64,000 bases of DNA, taken from Saccharopolyspora flava. Lineage in GTDB: Bacteria; Actinomycetota; Actinomycetes; Mycobacteriales; Pseudonocardiaceae. The notes under the pieces are model-generated. The model saw only the letters and a program-made list of their open reading frames with translations. It searched no databases and was not told the DNA's origin. The position numbers and the translations under genes are program-made. Below are positions 7,693 through 15,568 of the stretch, piece after piece; positions within the stretch are counted from its first letter, which is position 1, and each line of letters begins with the position of its first letter. Location: contig NZ_FOZX01000014.1 of the NCBI RefSeq assembly GCF_900116135.1, positions 1-64,000 of the forward strand. The letters run 5' to 3'.

Positions 7693-8743
7693 TCAGGGGC
7701 GGATGGCCCGTCGGGGGACTTGGTCGGGGTGGGTCGTGCTGGTGGCGGTGTCGAGGCCGGTCAGGGGGCGGGCGTCCGAGACGAGTTCCGCGAACGGGCG
7801 TTGCCGGTGGTGGTCGGTGATGAACTCGACCGCCGTGCGCAGGTCGTCGGGGTGGTAGTTGTGCACGCCGACGACGCGGTGGAGACCGCGCACCAGGCGT
7901 TCCGGGTCGAGGTTCACCGCGGGACCGGGGGAGACCGAACCGGCGAGGACCGCGGTCCCGCCGACGGCCAGCGAGTCCAGGCAGGTCTGCACTGCGCCGG
8001 AAGCCCCCGAGAGTTCGAGGGCCACGTCCACCTCGCCGACCGGTGAGCCCACCGGCCGTACCTCGGCGGCTCCGAAGCGCAGCGCTTGCTCGCGACGACG
8101 CTCGTGCGGATCGACGGTGATCACCTCCGCACCGGCTGCGGCCAGCATCGCCACGGCCGTCAGACCCAGCATCCCTGCGCCGTTGACCAGGGCGCGAGCG
8201 CCCTCGCGGATCGGTCCCGCCGCGCGGATCACGGCCGCGACGGTGGCGGTCGCGCAGGACACCGGGGCGGCGACCTCCGCGGGCAGTGATTCGTCGACCG
8301 CGGCGATCGCGGTCCCGGGCCAGAGCACGCAATGCGTGGCGAACCCTCCGCGCAGCGGATCACCGGGATCCCAGGGCTCGTGCCCGTACTTGCGCAGGTG
8401 CAGGCACTTCTGCGGCATCCCGGCCCGGCATCGCGCGCACCGCAGGCAGGACGCGGCCACCGACCACACCACCCGCAACCCCGGTACGACCGGAGTGGCG
8501 TCCAGGCAGCGCGGCGCTTCAGGGCCGACGGCCACGACCCGGCCGACCTGCTCATGCCCCAGGACCCCCGGGGCAGGGGGAGCGGCGGTCGCCGCTGACG
8601 GTGTGCAGATCGCTGCCGCACACGGTCGCGAGCTCGACCTCCACCAAGACCTCGCCGGCCCGCACCACCCCGGGCAACGGCACCTCAACGATCCGAAACG
8701 GCTCCCCCACACCATCCCACCGCGCGACCCGTGCAGCTCCCAT
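7693..8743 (-). pseudogene. HpnZ-type zinc alcohol dehydrogenase (TIGR03366), frameshifted
   Basis: Two frames together encode one medium-chain dehydrogenase of about 350 residues. The N-terminal part starts at ATG 8743 (WDGVGEPFRIVEVPLPGVV, VLVEVELATVCGSDLHTVSGD). The rest is in another frame from PAPGVLGHEQVGRVVAVG through the structural-zinc cysteines (CLRCARCRAGMPQKC) and the Rossmann motif GAGMLGLTAVAML to the stop at 7693. Removing one base near 8575 (minus-strand CCCCCTGCCCC) restores SPAPGVLGHE exactly, so a single-base insertion, or a sequencing error in a GC run, separates them. The family is found with phosphonate catabolism genes and probably oxidises or reduces a phosphono-aldehyde or alcohol. 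An ATG at 8772 is in the downstream frame but would replace the conserved N-terminus. Confidence 0.8.
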
Positions 8744-8772
8744 GCCACGAACACTGCCAGCACCAACGCCAT

Positions 8773-8786
8773 CTTGTATAGACAGG
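8773..8786 (-). promoter_or_regulatory. CTTGTATAGACAGG: probable operator of the HpnZ-type gene
   Basis: CTTGTATAGACAGG matches CTTGTATAGTCCAG in front of gntR at 10 of the first 12 bases and shares TTGTA with the palindrome at 6732-6753. It sits 30 bp upstream of the dehydrogenase ATG, with CTATAC on the minus strand as a possible -10. This links the dehydrogenase to the same GntR regulon. Confidence 0.6.
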
Positions 8787-8962
8787 TTGACGACTGTTCA
8801 CGCGCCGTCCACGCCTGATACCGCTCTGCCGAACCGCCTTTGTCGAAACCCCGACCGCAGGTGAGGAGCGGTCGTTACCATCGCCGAGGCAGTCGGGTGC
8901 GTGGCCGAGATCGTCGAAGCTCGCCGTCACGACCTGGGTCCTCGATGTCGATGGGATTTGGG

Positions 8963-9469
8963 ATGGGCCTCTTCGATTGGTTCACCGGAACCAAGCGGCC
9001 TGCGAGCGGAACGGTGCCGCGGTCGGCTCAGGAGGTGCGCGCAGCGCTTCTCGGTGTCAACGGGCCCGACCAACCGTTCACCGTGCGCGATGGTCAGGCG
9101 GAGGGCGTTGATCTCGTCGCGGAGTGGAAGATCGCCGATGTTCGCTGGTACGGCTACTTCGGCAGCGTGACCACGGTCAACAGGACGCTGATGCGCGTCG
9201 ACGACTCGAAGCGCGAAGTTCGCTCGATGGACGAGGAGTGGTCGGTCACCTGGATCGGAGGCGTTCCGCGCCTCCAACTCGCGGGCAGCCGCACGCGCGG
9301 GCAGATCAACAAAAAGTCCTACAGCGCGACCTTCGCCCGTGACGAGGCGGGCAACCTGGTCAAGGAACGGCAGCAGTCGTTCTCGTCGGCCGAGTTGAAG
9401 CCACCTCTGCAGCACGCCGTCACGACCCTGGGCTGGACCTGGCGAGGCGTCGTTGTCGGCAAGCTGTAG
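8963..9469 (+). CDS. hypothetical protein at the head of an ESX-substrate island
   Basis: A 168-residue soluble protein beginning MGLFDWFTGTKRP, with conserved-looking segments PFTVRDGQAEGVDLVAEWKIADVRWYGYFG, RMDDSKREV-like text and EWSVTWIGG. It shows no signal peptide, membrane segment or recognisable catalytic motif. Possible starts are ATG 8945, 8951 and 8963; 8963 is preferred because GGGA lies 6 nt upstream and the MGLFDWF start resembles other short actinobacterial proteins of this kind. It precedes by 39 bp a gene for a WXG100-like protein and is probably co-transcribed with it. Function unknown. Confidence 0.7.
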   Translation: MGLFDWFTGTKRPASGTVPRSAQEVRAALLGVNGPDQPFTVRDGQAEGVDLVAEWKIADVRWYGYFGSVTTVNRTLMRVDDSKREVRSMDEEWSVTWIGGVPRLQLAGSRTRGQINKKSYSATFARDEAGNLVKERQQSFSSAELKPPLQHAVTTLGWTWRGVVVGKL

Positions 9470-9508
9470 CCGCCACCTGTTGTGGGAACTCTGGAATCGG
9501 GACGAAAC

Positions 9509-9826
9509 GTGGCCTCTGGATTCGATGTGGACCCCGCGGCGCTGAACGCCGCTGGAGGCAAGATCTCGGAGTCGGTCTCCGGGATGGAACGACTGCGCTT
9601 GGCGAGCCTCGTGGCTCCTGCTGCGGACTTCGGTCACGCCGATGTGCACCGAGCCCTGGTCGACTTCTGCACTGGAGCGGAGCTCGCGGCGCAAGCGCTG
9701 GCGCGGGCGTCGGAATCGGCCAGTGCCGCGTTGCACGACACCGCCAAGTCGTATGTCGATCGAGACCAGGAAGCCGGCAGCACCGTGCGCAAGGCGGTTG
9801 GTGACGCGTCGGGAGAGGCCTGGTGA
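9509..9826 (+). CDS. small ESX/type VII secretion-associated protein
   Basis: A 105-residue, mostly alpha-helical, Ala-rich protein (DPAALNAAGGKISESVSGMERL, DVHRALVDFCTGAELAAQALARASESASAALHDTA) with the size and helix-turn-helix look of EspC/WXG100-like secretion substrates. A YVDRDQ segment near the C-terminus gives Y-x-x-x-D, compatible with a type VII YxxxD/E export signal. GTG at 9509 is favoured over GTG at 9482 because CGGGA lies about 5 nt upstream. Its stop overlaps the next gene's start as GTGA, so the two proteins are probably made together and may be co-secreted as a heterodimer. Confidence 0.75.
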   Translation: MASGFDVDPAALNAAGGKISESVSGMERLRLASLVAPAADFGHADVHRALVDFCTGAELAAQALARASESASAALHDTAKSYVDRDQEAGSTVRKAVGDASGEAW

Positions 9827-11130
9827 CCGCTGAGCTCGGTGAGACCTCCGACCCGAAGGCGCTGATCCCCGGTGATGCGAGCTCCGTGGAGGGCACGGCT
9901 GCCACGTTGCGCGCGCAGAGCGAGAGGTTCGGGGCCGTCGGTGCCGAGCTCAAGCGCGTGGACGTCGTCGGGTGGACCGGTCAGGCGAGTGCCGCCTTCA
10001 TGGACGCCTTCTCGCAGGAGCCGCCGAAATGGTTGAAGGTGTGCGACCTGCTGGATTCGTCGGCTGACGCCCTAGTCGAGCACGCATCGACATTGCGGTG
10101 GGCTCAAGGTCAAGCGGCTGAGGCCGTAGCGTTGTGGGAAGAGGGCGAAGCGGCCACCGCGAAGGCCGTGGCGGATTACAACGCGGCCGTCTCGCGTGCC
10201 CACTCTCAGAACCAGGCCAACGCCGCCGCGGGCGTCGCAGGGACGGTGACCGTCCCTCCGTTCTCGGACCCCGGGGAACGCGCGCGGAAGGAAGCGCGCG
10301 AGCTGCTGCAACGTGCGCGCAGCCAACTCGAGGAAGTCGGTCGGCGGATCGCGGAGAGGGTCGACGGGCAGAACTCCCGGGACAAGGGCCTGCTCGACGA
10401 GCTGGTCGACACAGTCACCCGTGGTTGGCGGGTGTCCGGGAAGGCCGAGGCCGGCGGACCGGGAGCTGGAGTTGAGGCGAAAGGTCCCGCGGACGGCAAG
10501 CTCGGTGAGCTCAAGGCGTTCGCGCAGCTGGGAAAGGTGAGCGCCGAAGGGACGACCGGCAACGAGTTCCTCAGGTTGTCGGGGAAGGCCGAGGCCAGTG
10601 CGGAGGCCGCAGCCACCGCGGCGGCCTCGATCACCGATCAGGGTGCGAAGGGGCGGGCCGAAGCCGCGATCGGCGCCAAGGCATCGGCGGAAGGACGAGC
10701 CGATCTTGGCCCGCTGGGTATCTACCGGAAGGTGGAGGGCTTCGCGGGCGCGCAGGCCGGAACTCAGGTCACCGCTGGCCCGAAGGGGTTGAGTGCGACA
10801 GCCGATGCCTTCGCCGGAGCGAAAGGCGCCGTCAAGAGCGGTGGCGACGTAGGTGGAATCGGGGTCAACGCGGTCGCCGAGGGCTGGGCGGGTGCTGGAG
10901 CGGAAGCGGGAGTCACGCTCGGGGAAGGTGAGGACGGCAAGTGGCACGTCGGTGCCAATGCCGGTGCCGCGGTAGGACTCGGTGGGCACGTCGGGTTCGA
11001 GCTCACCGTGGACCCCGCGAAGGTGAGCGAGACGGTCGGAGACGCTGCTGAGATCGTCGGAAAGGCCGGAGACACGTTCGGGAGCGCAGCAGACGGCGCT
11101 CAGCGCACCATCTCCGGATGGCTGAACTGA
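9823..11130 (+). CDS. large WXG-domain type VII secretion substrate with Ala/Gly-rich C-terminus
   Basis: A 435-residue protein. Residues about 10-115 carry the signal domain found at the start of many actinobacterial type VII-exported toxins: LIPGDASSVEGTAATLRAQ, VVGWTGQASAAFMDAF with its W-x-G turn, PPKWLKVCDLL and LRWAQGQAAEAVALW. A charged linker (ERARKEARELLQRARSQLEEV) follows. Residues about 205-400 are a low-complexity Ala/Gly-rich region with alternating small and charged residues (KAEASAEAAATAAAS, GFAGAQAGTQVTAG, AEGWAGAGAEAGV). The tail is amphipathic (VSETVGDAAEIVGKAG). No nuclease, deaminase or other toxin domain is recognisable and no immunity gene is evident. It is coupled by a 4-bp overlap to the small ESX protein before it. 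Confidence 0.8.
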   Translation: MTAELGETSDPKALIPGDASSVEGTAATLRAQSERFGAVGAELKRVDVVGWTGQASAAFMDAFSQEPPKWLKVCDLLDSSADALVEHASTLRWAQGQAAEAVALWEEGEAATAKAVADYNAAVSRAHSQNQANAAAGVAGTVTVPPFSDPGERARKEARELLQRARSQLEEVGRRIAERVDGQNSRDKGLLDELVDTVTRGWRVSGKAEAGGPGAGVEAKGPADGKLGELKAFAQLGKVSAEGTTGNEFLRLSGKAEASAEAAATAAASITDQGAKGRAEAAIGAKASAEGRADLGPLGIYRKVEGFAGAQAGTQVTAGPKGLSATADAFAGAKGAVKSGGDVGGIGVNAVAEGWAGAGAEAGVTLGEGEDGKWHVGANAGAAVGLGGHVGFELTVDPAKVSETVGDAAEIVGKAGDTFGSAADGAQRTISGWLN

Positions 11131-11177
11131 GCAAACGGCACGCTGCTTTCGGCAGCAGGCAGGAAGGTATGTGACCA

Positions 11178-11687
11178 GTGGCGACGTCCTTGCCGATCCC
11201 GATCGAGTTTCAGCTGCCCGAGGGGTGGCGCGCGGTCTCACCTGACACCGTCGGAGCGCCGGGAGCTGCATTCGTGGCCGTTCACCCTGCGACGCATCGC
11301 GACGGATTCACGACCAACATCACGATCGACGGAGACGTGCACACGGATGCGGTGACGTTGACCGACCTCGCGGATGGGTCGATCGATCGGCTTCGCGAGT
11401 CGGCGAGATCGGTGTCGATGTCCCAGCGCACGGAGTTCGGTTCCAAGGAGGTTCCGGGGATGACCCAGGTGCTGCGGGTCGTCACCGAGGTCGCCGGAAC
11501 CGCGACCGAGCTGGTTCAGTGCCAGGTCTACCTCGCGATGTCCGGCGACGAGGACCGGCACCACGACGACCGACGCGCTCGGGCCATCATTCGGCTCGTG
11601 CTGACCGCTGCCGAGGAGAACTTCAGCGCGGTCACGCCTGACTTCCAGCAGTTCGTCGCCTCGGTGCGGCCCGAGGGCTCGGCGTAA
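11178..11687 (+). CDS. LpqN/DcrB-like protein of the ESX island
   Basis: A 169-residue protein with the LpqN/PsbP-like fold pattern: PIPIEFQLPEGWRAVSPD, AFVAVHPATHRDGFTTNITIDG and a closing FSAVTPDFQQFVASVRP. Mycobacterial LpqN/LpqT relatives are lipoproteins, but here no signal peptide or lipobox is present, so it is probably cytoplasmic or exported by another route. Such proteins recur next to ESX substrates in actinomycetes. GTG at 11178 is 47 bp after the upstream gene with GGAAGG further upstream; a terminator follows the stop. Function inferred only by context. Confidence 0.7.
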   Translation: MATSLPIPIEFQLPEGWRAVSPDTVGAPGAAFVAVHPATHRDGFTTNITIDGDVHTDAVTLTDLADGSIDRLRESARSVSMSQRTEFGSKEVPGMTQVLRVVTEVAGTATELVQCQVYLAMSGDEDRHHDDRRARAIIRLVLTAAEENFSAVTPDFQQFVASVRPEGSA

Positions 11688-11709
11688 GGCGTCGGTCCCC
11701 GGATGGTGA

Positions 11710-11742
11710 GAGGCCGAGCCCGGGGTTTCGGGGCTCGGCCTC
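11710..11742 (+). terminator. intrinsic-type terminator hairpin
   Basis: GAGGCCGAGCCC (11710-11721) and GGGCTCGGCCTC (11731-11742) form a perfect 12-bp stem with a 9-nt loop just after the LpqN-like gene. There is no long T tract, as is usual in high-GC actinomycetes. Confidence 0.8.
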
Positions 11743-11942
11743 GTGGCGATTTCCGGAAGTGGTCAGCGCTTTCCGGGTGAAGTAGTTGTCAACGCTGAAT
11801 TCCCTAGTGTTGGAAAGCACGTCCGGGTCGCTTCTGGAATGTGAAGTGGCGTTGATCCGGGGATTCGGCGTTTTCTTGAATTGTTCGCATGTTCGTTACG
11901 CGGCGTGCAGGAGGGTGGGTGACAAGTCGTCACCGGACCGGG

Positions 11943-13049
11943 TTAATCGGTCCCGGACGGTTCCGTTCCCTGCTGCTCCTCGGGCTTCCAGCGGACGCCG
12001 AAGACGCCCATGCCGAAGTCCAGCGCCACCGCGTGCGCGCGTCCGAAGCGGTCCACCTGCAGCTGCTTGGGCTGCTCGGCCTCCTGCATCGAGGAGTCGC
12101 CGACGTAGCTCTCGCAGCCCGCGGGCGGGTGCGCCGGGTCGAACTGCAGCTCCACGACGTACTGCCGCACCGGCAGCCGGAACAGCCGGCAGAAGCTGTG
12201 TTCGGCCTCGTTCGGGCCGGTCGGCGGGTCGATGATCTCGTACTCCAGCAGCAGCGTCTCGCCGCGCGCCAGGGCGTGGTCGAACAGCAGCTCGGCGACC
12301 ACCAGGTCGCGGGCGTGGTCGGTGAGCACCTGGCCCAGCCGGCACGACCGGATCGGGCGGATGATCGGCGGCGTGGCCACCGACGACGCGCCGTCGAACA
12401 TGATCACCCAGCGGTCCGCGTTGTTGGTCTCGGCGCGAACCAGCTTGCGGGTGCGGATCTTGCGCAGGTCACCGCGCTGGTCGACGTGCACCACGTCGTG
12501 GTGCGACAGGCGGGTGAGCTTGCTGTCGTGGTTGGTGTCGATCTTGGTGAGCAGCTCGGCGGCCGACTCGTGCTCCGACCACAGCGCGCTCAGCGGCGGC
12601 GCCTCGGTGGAGGCCTGGCGGGTGCGGCCGCGCGGGCGCGGCGGTCCGAGCAGCGCGGACAGGGAGTTCTCCGGAACGCCCAGGACCTGCTCCAGCTGGG
12701 CCAGCGCCAGCAGCGAGTCGGGGCGCTCGGGACGACGTCGACCGGACTGCCAGTAGCTCAGCGCGGTGATGCTGACCGGCGTGCCTCTGGCGCGCAGGCG
12801 GTGCTGGATGCGCTCCAGGCTCAGACGGCTGGAGCGGATGGCGGTGCGCAGAGCGGCTTCGAACGGACCGGTGCGGAGCAGTTCCGCCAGCTCGGCCGAG
12901 ATCGCTCCGGCCTGCTGGGTCGGTTGCGGCTTCGGGGCCGGGGTCGGGTGAGCCTGCTGCTGGGTCGGGTGGGCCTGCTGGGCGCCCTGCATGCCGCGAA
13001 CGGCCGGTCGGGGGGCGGTCGGGCGGGCCTCGGTTTTCGGGCCGGTCAT
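11943..13049 (-). CDS. XRE-family helix-turn-helix regulator
   Basis: A 368-residue protein. Residues 1-48 are a Pro/Gln/His-rich low-complexity tail (QQAHPTQQQAHPTPAPKPQPTQQ). A helix-turn-helix follows at about 66-125 (RLSLERIQHRLRARGTPVSITALSYWQSGRRRPERPDSL in pieces), then a long C-terminal domain (LTRLSHHDVVHVDQRGDLRKIRT, DRWVIMFDG, LLLEYEIIDPPTG) with no known catalytic motif, perhaps a beta-rich sensor. ATG at 13049 has GAGGAG 6 nt upstream. It is divergent from aspS, and 430 bp separate the starts. Targets unknown; autoregulation is plausible. Confidence 0.85.
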   Translation of the reverse strand: MTGPKTEARPTAPRPAVRGMQGAQQAHPTQQQAHPTPAPKPQPTQQAGAISAELAELLRTGPFEAALRTAIRSSRLSLERIQHRLRARGTPVSITALSYWQSGRRRPERPDSLLALAQLEQVLGVPENSLSALLGPPRPRGRTRQASTEAPPLSALWSEHESAAELLTKIDTNHDSKLTRLSHHDVVHVDQRGDLRKIRTRKLVRAETNNADRWVIMFDGASSVATPPIIRPIRSCRLGQVLTDHARDLVVAELLFDHALARGETLLLEYEIIDPPTGPNEAEHSFCRLFRLPVRQYVVELQFDPAHPPAGCESYVGDSSMQEAEQPKQLQVDRFGRAHAVALDFGMGVFGVRWKPEEQQGTEPSGTD

Positions 13050-13478
13050 CGTTACTCCTCGTGTCCGGCGAATTCCGAACTTACGCTAATCAGTGGGTCA
13101 CTGTTGCGCAACGACCGAGTTCCGGTAGGCGTCTCCCACTAAAGGAGGAGCCCACCTCGGACGATGCCTGTGTTTTGTTGTTCCTCTCTCCACACGTATG
13201 CACGGCCCTCCATTGTTCACTCCGTCGTCATCCGGGTTCGCGAAACCGGGGAATTGACGGGGCCGGAGAAAATGGTTGGACCAGCTTGGCATGCTGGACG
13301 TGTCAGGTCGAGGCCTCGCCCGGCGGGCTCACATCGCGGAACGCGGCCGCAGCCCTGCTCGCGGCCGCCCGGCGCAGGTTGGCTAGCCTGGAACCTTGCG
13401 TCCCGCCTGCTCAAGCCCGCGGGAAGCCCAGCAACGCAGTCGAACGCTCGTACAGCGGAAGAAGGAGCCTGAGTACCC
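13050..13478. other. 429-bp gap between divergent XRE gene and aspS
   Basis: No convincing gene is seen; short frames here lack ribosome sites and conserved sequence. The region is slightly less GC-rich around 13160-13280 and should hold both promoters. TTGACG at 13255-13260 is a candidate -35, but no good -10 at the right distance could be assigned. No T-box-like element or tRNA is seen. Confidence 0.5.
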
Positions 13479-13481
13479 GTG

Positions 13482-15299
13482 ATGCGCACGCACGAGGCCG
13501 GATCGCTCCGCGCCGGTCATGCCGGGCAGACCGTCACCCTCGCCGGGTGGGTGGCGCGCCGTCGCGATCACGGCGGGGTCATCTTCATCGATCTCCGCGA
13601 CGCCTCCGGCGTCGCCCAGGTCGTCTTCCGCGAGGGCGAGATGGCCGAGCGCGCCCACCGGCTGCGCGCCGAGTTCTGCATCAAGATCACCGGTGAGGTC
13701 GTCGTCCGCCCGGAGGGCAACGAGAACCCGGAGATCCCCACCGGCGCCATCGAGGTCACCACCACCGACCTGGAGGTGCTCAGCGAGGCGGCCCCGCTGC
13801 CGTTCCCGCTCGACGAGCACCTGGAGGTCGGCGAGGAGATCCGCCTCAAGCACCGCTACCTGGACCTGCGCCGCGCCGAGCCCGCGCGGATCATGCGGAT
13901 GCGCAGCGACATCAACCGCATCGCGCGCGAGACGCTGCACGGCCGCGACTTCGTCGAGATCGAGACGCCGACGATGACGCGCTCCACCCCGGAGGGCGCC
14001 CGCGACTTCCTCATCCCGGCCCGCCTGCAGCCGGGCAGCTGGTACGCGCTGCCGCAGTCGCCGCAGCTGTTCAAGCAGCTGCTCATGGTCGGCGGCATGG
14101 AGCGCTACTTCCAGATCGCCCGCTGCTACCGCGACGAGGACTTCCGCGCCGACCGGCAGCCGGAGTTCACCCAGCTCGACATCGAGATGAGCTTCGTCGA
14201 GCAGGACGACGTCATCGAGCTCGGCGAGGAGATCCTGGCCGGCCTGTGGAAGCTGGTCGACCACGAGATCCCGCGCCCCATCCCGCGGATGACCTACGCC
14301 GAGGCGATGGCCCGCTACGGCACCGACAAGCCCGACCTGCGCTTCGGTCTCGAGCTCACCGAGATGACCGAGTACTTCAAGGACACGCCGTTCCGCGTGT
14401 TCCAGGCGCCCTACGTGGGTGCCGTGGTCATGCCCGGTGGCGCCGACCAGCCGCGCCGCCAGCTCGACGCCTGGCAGGAGTGGGCCAAGCAGCGCGGTGC
14501 CAAGGGCCTGGCCTACGTGCTCGTCGGCGAGAACGGCGAGCTGTCCGGCCCGGTCGCCAAGAACCTCTCCGAGGCCGAGCGCGAGGGCCTGGCCAAGGCC
14601 GTCGGCGCCAACCCCGGCGACTGCGTGTTCTTCGGCGCGGGCTCGAAGTCCTCCGCGCGGGCGCTGCTGGGCGCGGCCCGGCTGGAGATCGGCGAGCGCT
14701 GCGGCCTCATCGACCACGACGCCTGGTCGTTCGTGTGGGTCGTCGACGCGCCGATGTTCGAGCCCGTCGAGGACATGGAGGCCGGTGACGTCGCCGTCGG
14801 CAGCGGCAAGTGGACCGCGGTGCACCACCCGTTCACCTCGCCCAACGCCGACTGGATCGACAACTTCGAGAAGGACCCGGAGAACGCGCTGGCCTGGGCC
14901 TACGACATCGTCTGCAACGGCAACGAGATCGGCGGCGGCTCCATCCGTATCCACCGGCCGGACCTGCAGGAGCGGGTGTTCGAGCTGCTGGGCATCACCG
15001 ACGAGCAGGCGCAGGAGAAGTTCGGCTTCCTGCTGGAGGCGTTCAAGTACGGCGCCCCGCCGCACGGCGGCATCGCCTTCGGCTGGGACCGGATCTGCAT
15101 GCTGCTGGCCGGGGCGGAGTCGCTGCGCGACGTCATCGCGTTCCCGAAGAGCGGCGGCGGTTTCGACCCGCTGACCGCCGCTCCCGCCCCGATCACCGCG
15201 GCCCAGCGCAAGGAGGCCGGCATCGACGCGAAGCCGAAGCAGGCCGACAAGGGCGCCGGGGACAAGGGCGCGGCCGAGGGGGAGAAGCCGCAGGGCTAG
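13482..15299 (+). CDS. aspS: aspartate--tRNA ligase
   Basis: A 605-residue class IIb aminoacyl-tRNA synthetase charging tRNA-Asp. The N-terminal OB-fold anticodon domain ([24 protein letters not shown]) spans about 1-105. The catalytic core has [14 protein letters not shown], motif 2 [19 protein letters not shown] (about 214-232), a bacterial insertion domain at about 280-410 ([19 protein letters not shown] text), and motif 3 [15 protein letters not shown] (about 530). The last 25 residues are a Lys/Gly/Glu tail ([17 protein letters not shown]) not needed for catalysis. GTG 13479 directly precedes ATG 13482; GAAGGAG lies 11-14 nt upstream. No aspartate/asparagine amidotransferase genes are nearby, so tRNA discrimination cannot be judged from context. 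Confidence 0.95.
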   Translation: MRTHEAGSLRAGHAGQTVTLAGWVARRRDHGGVIFIDLRDASGVAQVVFREGEMAERAHRLRAEFCIKITGEVVVRPEGNENPEIPTGAIEVTTTDLEVLSEAAPLPFPLDEHLEVGEEIRLKHRYLDLRRAEPARIMRMRSDINRIARETLHGRDFVEIETPTMTRSTPEGARDFLIPARLQPGSWYALPQSPQLFKQLLMVGGMERYFQIARCYRDEDFRADRQPEFTQLDIEMSFVEQDDVIELGEEILAGLWKLVDHEIPRPIPRMTYAEAMARYGTDKPDLRFGLELTEMTEYFKDTPFRVFQAPYVGAVVMPGGADQPRRQLDAWQEWAKQRGAKGLAYVLVGENGELSGPVAKNLSEAEREGLAKAVGANPGDCVFFGAGSKSSARALLGAARLEIGERCGLIDHDAWSFVWVVDAPMFEPVEDMEAGDVAVGSGKWTAVHHPFTSPNADWIDNFEKDPENALAWAYDIVCNGNEIGGGSIRIHRPDLQERVFELLGITDEQAQEKFGFLLEAFKYGAPPHGGIAFGWDRICMLLAGAESLRDVIAFPKSGGGFDPLTAAPAPITAAQRKEAGIDAKPKQADKGAGDKGAAEGEKPQG

Positions 15300-15322
15300 G
15301 GAAGTGGTCCCTTCGAGTGGCT

Positions 15323-15359
15323 GCCCGGCCGGACGCGTCATCGGCGCGTCCGACCGGGC
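15323..15359 (+). terminator. terminator hairpin of aspS
   Basis: GCCCGGCCGGACGCG (15323-15337) pairs with CGTCCGACCGGGC (15347-15359) with one G-A mismatch, giving a strong GC stem 24 bp after the aspS stop. Confidence 0.75.
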
Positions 15360-15568
15360 TCACTCATGTGCGGGGCGAACGCGTTTCGGCATCGGAGTTT
15401 GATCAGCGTGCAACGTTGCCGAAGCCCGCGTCCGTCAGGGTCTACGGGGCCGTGTGCGTGCGACGTTCGGAGGTGAACACGCAGCGCACACAGCGGCTGC
15501 CCGGTCGGGGGTCACTTGACCGGTCATGGCCCTGGGAATTCAGTTTGTGGGGGTAGTGTCTGGAGACG

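Noticed and set aside
8755-8772. ATG at 8772 as start of the dehydrogenase
   Set aside because: It is in frame with the C-terminal part but yields an N-terminus unlike the family, whereas ATG 8743 gives the conserved WDGVGEPF start followed by a frameshift.
11889-13142. A 417-codon plus-strand frame
   Set aside because: Antisense to the XRE regulator, which has the better start, ribosome site and helix-turn-helix.
13050-13478. Riboswitch or T-box before aspS
   Set aside because: No specifier-loop, T-box core or terminator-antiterminator pair could be seen.
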